64,000 bases of DNA from Polycladomyces zharkentensis (GCF_016938855.1 NZ_JAFHAP010000009.1:120590-184589), one strand, 5' to 3'. Positions 16,880-26,008 are shown, counted from the first letter of the stretch. The notes: generated from the sequence alone by a model not told the origin. Numbers and translations: made by a program.

Positions 16880-17095
16880 GTGACACGCGTGTCTGGTAAA
16901 CCCATGAAGGAGCAAATATTTGCCCGGCCGAGCGAAGACCCGGATATCGCAGGAATGAGATCGCGGGCAATTTCCTGAAGCGTACATTTCCCGCGTTCCG
17001 CGCTCCGGGTCTGAAGCGGCCATGACCTGCTTGCTTGCCGGACGAAGATGGAGCGAGCAATGAAATTGAACAGTATTTACCAGAGCGCTCCAGGT
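16880..17095 (+). repeat. Interspersed repeat R2, near-complete copy
   Basis: Left end ACGCGTGTCTGGTAAACCC and right end ATTTACCAGAGCGCTCC are imperfect inverted repeats. The interior has GCGGGCAATTTCCTG, GAAGCGGCCATGACCTG and ATGGAGCGAGCAATG, shared with the other R2 copies. No gene within. Confidence 0.55.
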
Positions 17096-17152
17096 GAAAA
17101 ACACCAACAACCATATCCAAATCATGAAACAGAGGATGGTTGCAGCCGGTAA

Positions 17153-17206
17153 AGGGGCTGCCGGCTCATCATAAAAACCGGTCGACCAGCCCCTGAGACT
17201 TTTTTT
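17153..17206 (+). terminator. Intrinsic terminator before metN
   Basis: AGGGGCTG pairs with CAGCCCCT, with an inner CCGG/CCGG pair, followed by a run of seven T. A TTGACA (17205-17210) starts inside the T run, but no good -10 is seen before metN. The hairpin may therefore end upstream transcription or act as a leader attenuator. I see no SAM-I or T-box signature in the flanking bases. Confidence 0.6.
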
Positions 17207-17248
17207 GACAAATAGACAAAAGTCACTGATTTGGAAAGGAGGGTTTGT

Positions 17249-18019
17249 ATGATCAAGTTGGAGAACGTCTCCAAAATCTATCAGACGGCGAATGGTCCGT
17301 TTCAGGCGGTAGCGCCTGTTCACCTTTCCATAGAGAAAGGGGATATCTTCGGTATCATTGGCTCCAGCGGCGCCGGTAAATCCACATTGCTGCGGATGGT
17401 CAACCTTCTGGAAAGGCCTACAAGCGGCAAGGTGTTTGTTGACGGACAGGAGCTGACGAGTCTGTCACCAAAAGAACTCCGTTTGGCCAGACGATCCATC
17501 GGTATGATATTTCAACAATTTCATTTGTTCAGCAATCGAACAGCGGCAGAAAATGTGGAGTTTGCGCTTGAAATCTCAAAGCTTTCCAAAATGGAGCGGC
17601 GGAAACGCGTCAAAGAGTTGCTGCACTTGGTCGGGCTGGAAGACAAAGCGTCCGTCTATCCTTCGCAATTAAGCGGGGGGCAAAAACAGCGGATTGCCAT
17701 CGCACGTGCTTTGGCCAATCGCCCAAAAGTACTGCTTTGTGACGAGCCTACCTCTGCGCTCGATCTGCAGACAACCAGATCGGTTCTCTCTCTTTTGAGA
17801 AAGATTAACCAAGCCTATCAGGTCACCATCTTACTGGTTACACATGAGATTGAAGTGGTCAGAGAAATATGCGACAAAGTTGCCGTCTTGGAAAATGGAC
17901 ATTTGGTGGAGGTATTGAACCTTTCAGATCCACCTGTTTCGGTAAAGTCCCATATAGCGAGATTGCTGTTTGAAAGCCGAAGTGAACGGGATTTGTCCAC
18001 GGGGGTGGCACATGTTTAA
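17249..18019 (+). CDS. metN: Methionine-type ABC transporter ATP-binding protein
   Basis: Cytoplasmic ATPase of a MetNIQ-like importer, 256 residues. Walker A is GSSGAGKSTLLRM, the Q-loop lies in MIFQQFHLF, the ABC signature is LSGGQKQRIAIARAL, and Walker B is VLLCDEPTSALD. The start at 17249 has AAAGGAGGG. The protein is shorter than MetN of 340 residues and lacks the C-terminal ACT-like regulatory domain, ending soon after the ATPase core. That suggests no methionine feedback and possibly another sulfur substrate (inference). It overlaps metI by 8 bases. Confidence 0.88.
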   Translation: MIKLENVSKIYQTANGPFQAVAPVHLSIEKGDIFGIIGSSGAGKSTLLRMVNLLERPTSGKVFVDGQELTSLSPKELRLARRSIGMIFQQFHLFSNRTAAENVEFALEISKLSKMERRKRVKELLHLVGLEDKASVYPSQLSGGQKQRIAIARALANRPKVLLCDEPTSALDLQTTRSVLSLLRKINQAYQVTILLVTHEIEVVREICDKVAVLENGHLVEVLNLSDPPVSVKSHIARLLFESRSERDLSTGVAHV

Positions 18020-18674
18020 CAATCTTCTTTCCTTGGCACCTGATTTTTGGAAAGCGATTGGGGAAACCTTTGCGATGGTGGGGATATCGGTAGGTTCGGC
18101 TTTGCTCTTCGGCACGCCATTGGGAATTCTGATTTTTGTTACCGGTCATGGGCAAATTTTTGAACACAAAGTGATTCACAGAGTGGTCAATTATGTGGTG
18201 AATACAGTACGATCCTTGCCGTTTGTCATTCTTTTGGTCGCTCTCATCCCACTGACCCGATTGATGATTGGTACGACGATTGGGCCGATCGCTGCTTCCG
18301 TTCCGCTGTCGATTGCCGCGATACCCTATTTTGCCCGTTTGGTTGAACAATCGTTGAGAGAAATCCCGAAAGGGGTGATTGAAGCAGCCGTGGCCATGGG
18401 AGCTTCCCCATTGGAAATCATCTGGAAGGTCATGCTGAATGAGGCTCGTTCCAGTATTGTGTCGGCGTTAACCGTGACTTCCATCAGTTTGTTGTCTTAT
18501 TCCGCGATGGCGGGAACGGTGGGTGGAGGAGGAATCGGCGATTTGGCCATCCGTTTCGGATATTATCGCTTTCAGACCGAAGTGATGATTGCCACGATCA
18601 TCCTGTTAATCATATGGGTCCAGATCATTCAATTCGTCGGAAGTCGATTGGCACACGTTCTGGATAAAAGATAG
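18012..18674 (+). CDS. metI: Methionine-type ABC transporter permease
   Basis: Membrane subunit of 220 residues with about five hydrophobic segments. The NTVRSLPFVILLVALIPLTR and EVPxG-like EIPKGVIEAAVAMGASPLEII region (EAA loop contacting the ATPase) match MetI. SYSAMAGTVGGGGIGDLAIRFG is the usual C-terminal stretch. It starts inside the last codons of metN and is followed after 10 bases by the binding-protein gene, giving the canonical NIQ order. Confidence 0.9.
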   Translation: MFNNLLSLAPDFWKAIGETFAMVGISVGSALLFGTPLGILIFVTGHGQIFEHKVIHRVVNYVVNTVRSLPFVILLVALIPLTRLMIGTTIGPIAASVPLSIAAIPYFARLVEQSLREIPKGVIEAAVAMGASPLEIIWKVMLNEARSSIVSALTVTSISLLSYSAMAGTVGGGGIGDLAIRFGYYRFQTEVMIATIILLIIWVQIIQFVGSRLAHVLDKR

Positions 18675-18684
18675 GGGGCTCAAA

Positions 18685-19488
18685 ATGAAGAAAAAACCGT
18701 TTGTTATTCTTCTCATCATCCTCATCTTGTCCCTCATATCTGCTGCTTGTGAAGGTACGATCCAGGCTGAGAAAAAAGTGATTCGAATCGGTGCCACGGC
18801 GGGGCCTTATAGTGACCAGATCAGAAAGGGGATTCAGCCGATATTAGAAAAAAAAGGATACAAAGTAGAACTGATCGAGTTCAATGACTATATACAGCCG
18901 AATGTTGCTTTGGTGAACGGTTCAATTGATGCCAATGTTTTTCAAAATACCACCTATCTGGAGAATTACATCCAAGAGAATCACGTAGATTTGACAGGCG
19001 TGATTCCGATCCCAACCGTGCCCATGGGGCTATATTCCAAAAAACACGATTCCCTGAAAGAAGTGAAAGAAGGAACGAAAATATCCCTGCCGAACGATCC
19101 CGTCAATGAAGCCCGTGCCTTGGGCATGTTGCAGAAGTTTGGCTTGATCAAGTTGAAACCTGGCGCCGATGTTCTGCATGCCTCTGAAAAAGATATTACA
19201 GAAAATCCAAAGAAAATTGAAATTGTTCCGATGGAGGCAGCCCAACTTCCACGGTCATTGGATGATGTGGATTTTGCACTGATAAACGGGAACTATGCGA
19301 TCGCATCGGGGTTGAAATTGGGAGATGCCATCAACCTAGAACAGACACCGAAAAACTACATCATTGTCTTGACCGTGCGCACTTCGGATAAAGAGAAACC
19401 GTTTGTCAAAGATCTGGTCGATGCATACCGGTCCAAAGAATTTGACGAATTGATTGACAGGGAATTCAAAGGCTTTATTAAGCCTTAA
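18685..19488 (+). CDS. metQ: Methionine-type (NlpA family) substrate-binding lipoprotein
   Basis: Solute-binding protein of 267 residues. It has an N-terminal lipoprotein signal with lipobox ISAAC (Cys at residue 23), so it is membrane anchored and extracellular. The NlpA/MetQ family segments RIGATAGPYSDQI, NGSIDANVFQNTTYLENY and LPNDPVNEARAL are visible. Ligand specificity cannot be told from sequence. Given the surrounding desulfurising enzymes it may bind a sulfur compound other than methionine. Confidence 0.88.
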   Translation: MKKKPFVILLIILILSLISAACEGTIQAEKKVIRIGATAGPYSDQIRKGIQPILEKKGYKVELIEFNDYIQPNVALVNGSIDANVFQNTTYLENYIQENHVDLTGVIPIPTVPMGLYSKKHDSLKEVKEGTKISLPNDPVNEARALGMLQKFGLIKLKPGADVLHASEKDITENPKKIEIVPMEAAQLPRSLDDVDFALINGNYAIASGLKLGDAINLEQTPKNYIIVLTVRTSDKEKPFVKDLVDAYRSKEFDELIDREFKGFIKP

Positions 19489-19555
19489 TGGAAAGGTGCT
19501 TTCTTTGAAGAGGAGATGCTTCTTTTGATGGGATGGGCAGGAAAGGAGCGAACCG

Positions 19556-21040
19556 ATGACGACCGTAGGCGAGCGATTTATCAACAGTTTACAGGATGGG
19601 CGTACCGTTTGGTTGGACAATGAAAAAGTGGAAAATGTCGCTGCGCATCCGGCTTTTCAAGGTACGCTCAACACGTTGAGACAATTGTTCGATACCTTGA
19701 ATGATCCTGAGACGCGCGACCGGGTCGGATTTCAAAGCCCCAAAACGGGAGAGTACGTACACAACGCATATCTTGTGCCCACAAGTATGGATGATATCAA
19801 GCGGCGTACAGTCGCTTTTGAACTGTGGGACCGAAGGACGCACGGGGTCATGAGCCGGCTTTCGGAGTATGCGCGCTCCCTGGTGACCGGTTGGTATGCA
19901 GCAAGGGAAAGATATCAGGTGTTTGATCGGCATTTTGCGGAAAAAATCACCGAATATTATGAGGAGGCACGTGACCATCACCGTTTTGTAACTACAGCTT
20001 TGTTGGATCCGCAGATTGACCGCTCCAAGGGTCCGTCTGAACAAAAAGACCCCGATGCCTTTTTGCGGATTGTCAGGAAAACGGAAGACGGGGTGATTTT
20101 GCGCGGGGCGAAAATGATCGCTACCGCAGCTCCCTATACACACGATTTTTTGGTTTACCCTTTCCATCGGATTCAACAGGGTGATCTTGAACATGCCCAC
20201 ATGATGATCATTCCGGCAAATACGCCTGGTTTGCATATCGTTTGCCGGGAGTCGTTTTCATCCGAACAAGCCGAAGATCACCCGATCAGTTCCCGATATG
20301 ACGAAATGGACGCCATCTTATTGTTTGATGACGCATTTGTCCCATGGGAACGTGTATTTTTGCATGATAATCCGGAAGCTGTCTGGCAACTGCGGATGGA
20401 TGAGACGGCAAACAGCCTGGCTTATCATTCCACGGTTGTTCGTTTGCTGGTGAAGCTTGAATTTGTGGCTGGCGTCGCTTTTGCCATTGCGGATGTCATC
20501 GGAGCCAATCATCATCTCCATGTGCAGGAGAAGTTAGGGGAAATCGTCATTCAGATCGAAACGATTCGCGCGCTCCTGCATGCTTCGGAAGCGGGGGCCA
20601 GGCCTGATGAATTCGGAACATGGCTCCCGGATTTGACACCGATTGAAACTGCCCGGAACTTGGGACCGAGATATTATCCGCGAGCGATTGAGATTTTGCA
20701 ACAGATCGGAGCCGGCGGGTTCATCCAGGTACCTTCGAAAATCGAGCAGATTCATGGGGAATTGGCGGGTTTGATCAGGAAATATTATCGCGGGGCGAAA
20801 GCAGATGCAGAGAGTCGCATCCGCTTATTCAAGTTGGCTTGGGATCTGATCGGCAGCCCGTTGGGTTCCAGGCACGAGCTGTATGAACGATTTTATCTCG
20901 GTGACCCTGTACGAACCTATGCGAACCAATATTTGAACTGCAAGAAAGAGCGATTGGAACAGCGTTTGGAGGATTTTTGGAAACGAATCAGACAAAAGGA
21001 GGATACACCGGGTGAGCGCAAGCCAACGTTATCGATCTAG
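19556..21040 (+). CDS. HpaB-family flavin-dependent monooxygenase, copy A
   Basis: Member of the 4-hydroxyphenylacetate 3-hydroxylase large-subunit family (494 residues), which hydroxylates aromatic rings with FADH2 from a separate reductase. Family signs include PETRDRVGFQSP near the N-terminus, VRKTEDGVILRGAKMIATAAP in two conserved blocks in the middle, VPWERVFLHDNPE, and SRHELYERFYLGDPVR at the end. Sequence is clearly similar along its full length to the next gene. AAAGGAG precedes ATG 19556. Its stop lies 29 bases inside the next gene. The aromatic or thio-aromatic substrate is unknown. Confidence 0.82.
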   Translation: MTTVGERFINSLQDGRTVWLDNEKVENVAAHPAFQGTLNTLRQLFDTLNDPETRDRVGFQSPKTGEYVHNAYLVPTSMDDIKRRTVAFELWDRRTHGVMSRLSEYARSLVTGWYAARERYQVFDRHFAEKITEYYEEARDHHRFVTTALLDPQIDRSKGPSEQKDPDAFLRIVRKTEDGVILRGAKMIATAAPYTHDFLVYPFHRIQQGDLEHAHMMIIPANTPGLHIVCRESFSSEQAEDHPISSRYDEMDAILLFDDAFVPWERVFLHDNPEAVWQLRMDETANSLAYHSTVVRLLVKLEFVAGVAFAIADVIGANHHLHVQEKLGEIVIQIETIRALLHASEAGARPDEFGTWLPDLTPIETARNLGPRYYPRAIEILQQIGAGGFIQVPSKIEQIHGELAGLIRKYYRGAKADAESRIRLFKLAWDLIGSPLGSRHELYERFYLGDPVRTYANQYLNCKKERLEQRLEDFWKRIRQKEDTPGERKPTLSI

Positions 21041-22451
21041 ATTGAAAGATGGAAGGCGTGTCTGGTTGAATGGGGAGCAAGTGCAGGATATCACCCGACA
21101 CCGGGCATTTAAAGGGACTATCGATACCATATCCTCCTTGTTGGATTTACAGGACCATCCTGAAACGAGGGATGATCTGACATTTAGATCCCCCGATACC
21201 GGGGAACCCGTCCATTTGGCGTATCTGGTTCCGTACAGTAGAAAAGATTTAAAGCGCAAGGCGCGCGCGTACCAAATATGGAGTGATGCTACATTCGGCA
21301 TGATGAGCCGTTTATCGGATTATTCAAGATCACTGTTAACCGGTTGGTATGCCAGTCGGCATCTGCTTGGTGGCAAGGATGGGCAGTTTGCACACAAAAT
21401 CGAGCGCTACTATCAGCAAAGCCGTGATCAAGATTGGTTTTCCACGACAGCTTTGCATGACCCGCAAGTGGATCGGGCCAAATCATCTTCCGAATTGGAT
21501 GATCCCTACACGCATTTGCGGATTGTCAGGAAGACAGAGGACGGAATCGTTGTCCGTGGAGCAAAAATGATTGCCACCGGTGCTCCCTATTTCGATGAAA
21601 TCTTTGTGTATCCTTTTCACCGGCGTCCGCAGGGTGAAGCGCACTATGCCACGATGTTTGCGGTATCCGTGTCCACCCCGGGGGTCCATCTCATTTGCCG
21701 GGAGTCGTTTGCCTCCGAACATGAGGAAGACCATCCGTTAAGTTCGCGTTTTGAGGAAATGGATGCGGTTGTTGTTTTTGATGATGCCTTGATCCCATGG
21801 GAGCGGGTATTTATCCAAGATGATCCGGAGGCCGTTTGGGTCCTGCGTCAAGACCCGGTGGCGACGGCACTCAGTCAGCAGCCAACGGTTGTCCGGTTGT
21901 TGAGTAAGCTGGAATTCATCGCGGCCATCGGACATGAACTGGCTCAAACGATTGGTGCGCATCGGTTTTTGCATGTGCAGGAAAAGCTGGGCGAACTGAT
22001 GATCCAAGTGGAAACGATCAGGGCTTTGCTTCTTTTCGCACATGATCAGGCCAAGCCAAATGAAGACGGCGTTTGGGTTCCGGCGGTCGAACCGCTTACA
22101 ACGGCCCGTAATCTGGGTTCGAGATATTATCCGCGTGCCTTGGAAATCTTGCAACAAATCGGTGCCGGCGGGTTTATTCAAGTTCCCTCCACACTTGATG
22201 AGCTTTCGGGGCCGATCGCATCTTTTGTGGATCGCTATTACCGGGGATCAAATAAGTCCGCTGAGGAGAGAATCCGGTTGTTCAAGTTGGCCTGGGATTT
22301 GATCGGCAGTCCGTTGGCGTCCAGGCATGAGCTGTATGAGCGATTCTACTCGGGAGATCCTGTAAGGACTTACGCCAGCCAATATGTCCAATACAATAAA
22401 CAACCTCTCATCGATCAGGTATGGCAATTGGCCAAATCGCCGGCGAGATGA
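21012..22451 (+). CDS. HpaB-family flavin-dependent monooxygenase, copy B
   Basis: Tandem paralogue of the upstream gene, 479 residues, GTG start behind AAAAGGAGG. It repeats the same blocks: PETRDDLTFRSPDTG, VRKTEDGIVVRGAKMIATGAP, IPWERVFIQDDPE and SRHELYERFYSGDPVRTYA. The C-terminal half is nearly colinear with copy A (IQVETIRALL, ARNLGSRYYPRALEILQQI). Two retained paralogues, translationally overlapped, suggest a hetero-oligomer or two sequential hydroxylations (inference). A 52-codon frame overlapping its stop (to 22606) has no family and is probably not a gene. Confidence 0.82.
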   Translation: MSASQRYRSRLKDGRRVWLNGEQVQDITRHRAFKGTIDTISSLLDLQDHPETRDDLTFRSPDTGEPVHLAYLVPYSRKDLKRKARAYQIWSDATFGMMSRLSDYSRSLLTGWYASRHLLGGKDGQFAHKIERYYQQSRDQDWFSTTALHDPQVDRAKSSSELDDPYTHLRIVRKTEDGIVVRGAKMIATGAPYFDEIFVYPFHRRPQGEAHYATMFAVSVSTPGVHLICRESFASEHEEDHPLSSRFEEMDAVVVFDDALIPWERVFIQDDPEAVWVLRQDPVATALSQQPTVVRLLSKLEFIAAIGHELAQTIGAHRFLHVQEKLGELMIQVETIRALLLFAHDQAKPNEDGVWVPAVEPLTTARNLGSRYYPRALEILQQIGAGGFIQVPSTLDELSGPIASFVDRYYRGSNKSAEERIRLFKLAWDLIGSPLASRHELYERFYSGDPVRTYASQYVQYNKQPLIDQVWQLAKSPAR

Positions 22452-22681
22452 CCAACAAAGAAAATGGGCAGGTATCAGCACCGTTCGAAAAGGTGCCGGT
22501 ACCGAGTGGTCGGAACCCCGAGCAGGTAAGGAAGGCTAAATTGAGTATGTCAAGGAAGGTGAAATCATTTCATTTTGTCGGGATTCCCTCATCCGAAAGA
22601 AATTGAGCGGGCAGGAAAGCTTGTTTTGCCGTTGTTTCAAGGTTGCCTCCCACAATGGGAAAGAAGGAGAGAGACCAAAAG

Positions 22682-23731
22682 ATGAAATTTGCGATTTGGG
22701 GATCGAACATTTCCGGGGGATTCCTGCGTTCCCGGGTTGATCAGGACACTGACGGCAGTTTTACCTACAATCTCCGATTAACTCAGTTGGCTGATCAATT
22801 GGGAATCGATTTCATCCTTTTTCCTACCCGATACAAGGGAGGGCTGGGCGGCAGCAATGTTTCAGGGGGACAACTGGACCCCTTGGCGATTGTGGGACCA
22901 TTGGCGATGGTTACGGAACGGATTCATTTTATTTCTGCTGTGTTACCAAGCTTTGTGCCGCCTGTGACGTTGGCGAAAATCGGGGCCACATTGGATCACG
23001 TCAGCAATGGGCGTTGGCATATGAATTTGGTCAGTGGTTGGTTTCAGGATGAACAGGAGATGTTTGGAATCCCTTGGATCAATCATACGGAACGATATCA
23101 GCGTTCAGAGGAATATTTACAAATCGTCAAAGGGCTGTGGCAGAACGACGAATTTTCCTTCCGGGGGAATTACTACGAAATCAAAGGTGGGAGAATGCAG
23201 CCATCCCCCATCCAAAAACCGTACCCCGCCATTTTCCAGGGAGGCAATTCCGAAGAGGCACAGGAGATGGCGGGCAGGCAGTCAGATTGGTATTTCATGA
23301 ATGGAGCGCCTTTGGAACAATTAAAACAGCAGATGGAACGAGTCAGTGCGGTAGCGAAAAAACACCATCGACGGGTACGATTCGCTGTGAACGCTTTTGT
23401 CATTGCGCGAGAGACGGAAAAAGAAGCAGTGAAAGAATACGACGATATAGTGGAGCATGCGGATCTGACTGCCATTCGAAACTTTCAACATTACGCCAAA
23501 GGAGCAACCGGCATGTGGTCCCAATCCGCATCCATCAGTGATTTCGTCGCTAACAACGAGGGATTTCGCACAGGTCTGATCGGTTCGTATCAACAAGTGA
23601 GAGAGAAAATGGAGCAGTTAAAGCAAGCCGGTATTGATTTGGTGTTAATGGCATTTCGCTTTCCATTGGATGAATTGCGTCCCTTTCAGGAAAATGTCAT
23701 CAAAAAAATAGCCGGTTTGGTGGAAAAATGA
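22682..23731 (+). CDS. LLM-class flavin-dependent monooxygenase (SsuD/SfnG-like)
   Basis: Luciferase-like FMNH2-dependent monooxygenase, 349 residues, last gene of the sulfur cluster. The N-terminus MKFAIWGSNISGGFLRS and the segments NLVSGWFQDEQEMFGIPW and PAIFQGGNSEEAQEMAGR parallel the SfnG-like protein at 14569, but the two are clearly different paralogues. ATG 22682 is preferred because GAAGGAGAG precedes it and the family N-terminus fits. Likely acts on an organosulfur product of the HpaB-like or DszC-like steps. A role on alkanesulfonates is the alternative. Confidence 0.82.
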   Translation: MKFAIWGSNISGGFLRSRVDQDTDGSFTYNLRLTQLADQLGIDFILFPTRYKGGLGGSNVSGGQLDPLAIVGPLAMVTERIHFISAVLPSFVPPVTLAKIGATLDHVSNGRWHMNLVSGWFQDEQEMFGIPWINHTERYQRSEEYLQIVKGLWQNDEFSFRGNYYEIKGGRMQPSPIQKPYPAIFQGGNSEEAQEMAGRQSDWYFMNGAPLEQLKQQMERVSAVAKKHHRRVRFAVNAFVIARETEKEAVKEYDDIVEHADLTAIRNFQHYAKGATGMWSQSASISDFVANNEGFRTGLIGSYQQVREKMEQLKQAGIDLVLMAFRFPLDELRPFQENVIKKIAGLVEK

Positions 23732-23794
23732 GCGTGACAGGTGAAAACAAGTGGGTAAGGTAACGTCTTTGTGGGTACATACGGTAAAAACGCA

Positions 23795-23862
23795 GAATCG
23801 CACAAGCCGGAGGACGAGCCCTGGACGGAAACGGACTGCGGACGCGAATGAACCAAGAGGCC
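23795..23862 (+). other. Fragment of IS605-type omega-RNA 3' region
   Basis: CGGAAACGGACTGCGGACGC followed by a degraded ACCAAGAGGCCCACG matches the 3' part of the two IS200/IS605 relics at 36365-36812 and 46207-46655. Only the last 60-70 bases survive. It ends next to the 3' end of the minus-strand repeat protein. Confidence 0.45.
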
Positions 23863-23870
23863 CACGGCGC

Positions 23871-24449
23871 CTAAAGTGAGTTTCTGCGATGTTTTAAACG
23901 TGTGGAATGCCGAGAACGCTTCACTGATTTTCGTCGCCCCTTGATCAACTTGTTGATTGCGCGAGACCCTGGGCCTCCGCCAACGGCATGTTGCTGTTTG
24001 GTATTGGAGCTTTCAATTGCGGAATTGGTACCACTTGTGCTGTAAGTGCCACTGCCGCTTGCCACTTGGGTAGCCGACGAAATGGGTTTGCGTTTGCTTC
24101 GCTTGGCGACCTGATTATTGATGACAATCACGACTTCTTTGGCATTGTCCCTCTTTCCATGTTTTATGTGCGGCTCATACCGTTTCCCCTTTATTCCGAG
24201 GTTTTTGGCTTTTCCTCCGGCTCCCACACTCTGTTGCTGACGAGTGTTTGATGAAGCGATGGCCGCATTGCTTCCTGCAGCACTGCTTCGACCGGCCCCA
24301 CTCGCAATTTGCGTGGTATTGGGTGCATTGGTGAACTGGTTGTTGATCACGATCACAATTTTTGATTTTCCAGACAGCGGAGACTTGGTTACGGTTCGTT
24401 TTCCTTTTTTTTCGACAATGACAGTGATCTTTTCGTTGGTATATGCCAT
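23871..24449 (-). CDS. Unknown two-repeat protein with IVIVINNQ modules
   Basis: No family recognised. The protein is about 192 residues, basic, and has two similar halves. Each starts with V(V/I)IVINNQ and about 20 residues later has TQ(I/V)ASG(A/S)G, then SG or AGS/TN(A/S)AI(A/E)SSNT(R/K)QQ and VG.G. The regularly spaced S, G, N and Q resemble curlin-type beta-helix repeats or spore-surface proteins (inference only). The C-terminus is very rich in Arg, Lys, Ser and His. Two starts are possible, 24461 or 24449. The latter has better spacing from AAAAGGA. No signal peptide. Confidence 0.6.
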   Translation of the reverse strand: MAYTNEKITVIVEKKGKRTVTKSPLSGKSKIVIVINNQFTNAPNTTQIASGAGRSSAAGSNAAIASSNTRQQQSVGAGGKAKNLGIKGKRYEPHIKHGKRDNAKEVVIVINNQVAKRSKRKPISSATQVASGSGTYSTSGTNSAIESSNTKQQHAVGGGPGSRAINKLIKGRRKSVKRSRHSTRLKHRRNSL

Positions 24450-24582
24450 CTTGTTATCCATTCCTTTTTTGTTGGATTTGTTTTAAATAAATGCAAAAGA
24501 TGAACAAAACGTACGACAATTGTGGAGCAAGTTACTAAAATATACGCAAGCCTATAACGCCCGGAATATAGTAGAAATGAAA

Positions 24583-24611
24583 ACCGGCTCCTGCACGTAC
24601 AGGTAGCCGGT
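24583..24611 (-). terminator. Terminator of dctA
   Basis: ACCGGCTCCTG and CAGGTAGCCGGT form a hairpin with a 6-base loop. T-rich sequence lies on both sides, so it can serve dctA on the minus strand. The intergenic stretch is otherwise AT-rich with no gene. Confidence 0.65.
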
Positions 24612-24648
24612 CATATTTTTATTTAAATTATTTTAAAATTCGTCAAGT

Positions 24649-25932
24649 TCACGACACGTCCGCTCCTATCGTATCGGAAGGAGTAGAGCCTTCTTGCTTG
24701 CCGACTTGCGGATGATTGGGATGGAATTCGTTTTCACTTTTGGCCACGACAATTGCGGCGATGCCGTTTCCGATCATGTTGACAATGGCCCGCGCTTCAG
24801 ACATGAAGCGGTCCACACCGAGCAACAGGGCCAATCCCTCCAAGGGAATCACATGTGTGGCGCTCAGCGTGGAGGCCAACACGATAAACCCGCCGCCTGT
24901 CACTGTAGCCGCACCTTTTGAAGTCAGCATCAGGATGGCGAGAATCGTCAGTTCCTGTGTCAGGCTCAAATCAACGCCGCTCACCTGGGCCAGGAACACA
25001 ACGGCCATGGTCAGATAGATCGATGTTCCGTCCAAGTTGAAGGCATAGCCTGTCGGCAGAACCAAGCCAACCACCGATTTGGAACATCCATATTCTTCCA
25101 TCCTCTTCATCATGCGGGGCAAAACGGATTCGGACGAGGAGGTCCCCAGCACGATGAGCAATTCTTCCTTGATGAATTTCAAGTAGTGCCACAGACTGAA
25201 CCCATACATCCGGCAAATCAGATTCAAGATGACGAAGACGAACAGGAACATGGTGATGTAGACGGACAGCATCAGTTTGCCCAGCGGAATGAGGGAGGAC
25301 AGCCCGTATTTTCCGATCGTGTAGGACATCGCTCCAAAAGCGCCGAGCGGAGCCACCCGCATGATGATGTTGACGATCTTGAAAAACACTTTGGAGATCT
25401 GGTCCAACAGATCGATCAACGGTTTCCCGAAATTGCCGAGCGCGGCCAAAGCGAACCCGAACAGTACGGAGAAGAAGACGACTTGCAGGGTGTCGCCTTT
25501 GGCAAAGGCATCCACGATGTTGGAAGGAACGATATGAACCAGGAAATCAACCAGATTCATCTTCTTCCCTTCACTGACATATTGGGAAACTTGATCCTGC
25601 CCTTGACTCGGGTCCAGATGAACGCCCACGCCCGGTTTCACCACATTGGCAACGATGAGGCCGATCACCAAAGCGATGGTGGTGACGATCTCAAAGTAGA
25701 GGAGCGCTTTTCCGCCTACTCTCCCCACCTTTTTCATATCGCCCATCTTGGCAATCCCGACAACGATGGTCAGGAAGACAATCGGGGCGATCACCATCTT
25801 TACCATGTTGATGAAAACGTCTCCAATCGGTTTCATCGCTTTGGCCGTTTCAGGAGACAAAGTACCCAAAATAATACCGATCGCAATAGCGGTCAGCACC
25901 TGAAAGGTCAGATTGTTGACCAATCTTTTCAT
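24649..25932 (-). CDS. dctA: C4-dicarboxylate:cation symporter
   Basis: Inner-membrane symporter of 427 residues in the DAACS family, importing succinate, fumarate or malate. Family motifs are the serine-rich [24 protein letters not shown], and the C-terminal [19 protein letters not shown], which is the DctA version rather than the glutamate-carrier version. Around eight hydrophobic segments are visible. AAAGGAGG lies before the ATG. The adjacent dctR-dctS genes on the same strand give the dct arrangement of Bacillus (dctP, dctS, dctR), so dicarboxylate sensing controls it. Confidence 0.9.
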   Translation of the reverse strand: MKRLVNNLTFQVLTAIAIGIILGTLSPETAKAMKPIGDVFINMVKMVIAPIVFLTIVVGIAKMGDMKKVGRVGGKALLYFEIVTTIALVIGLIVANVVKPGVGVHLDPSQGQDQVSQYVSEGKKMNLVDFLVHIVPSNIVDAFAKGDTLQVVFFSVLFGFALAALGNFGKPLIDLLDQISKVFFKIVNIIMRVAPLGAFGAMSYTIGKYGLSSLIPLGKLMLSVYITMFLFVFVILNLICRMYGFSLWHYLKFIKEELLIVLGTSSSESVLPRMMKRMEEYGCSKSVVGLVLPTGYAFNLDGTSIYLTMAVVFLAQVSGVDLSLTQELTILAILMLTSKGAATVTGGGFIVLASTLSATHVIPLEGLALLLGVDRFMSEARAIVNMIGNGIAAIVVAKSENEFHPNHPQVGKQEGSTPSDTIGADVS

Positions 25933-26008
25933 CCTTGTTGACCTCCTTTGCTGTATCTGGCCGGTTCGATTCCTGGAAAAAAACTTGCCGTCATACAGAT
26001 CCGGAAAT

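Noticed and set aside
17090..17248. SAM riboswitch or T-box upstream of metN
   Set aside because: No conserved SAM-I core, no T-box sequence; only a hairpin with T-run is visible.
22448..22606. 52-codon frame overlapping the end of the second HpaB gene
   Set aside because: Has an ATGA overlap but no ribosome site of note, no family and low-complexity composition.
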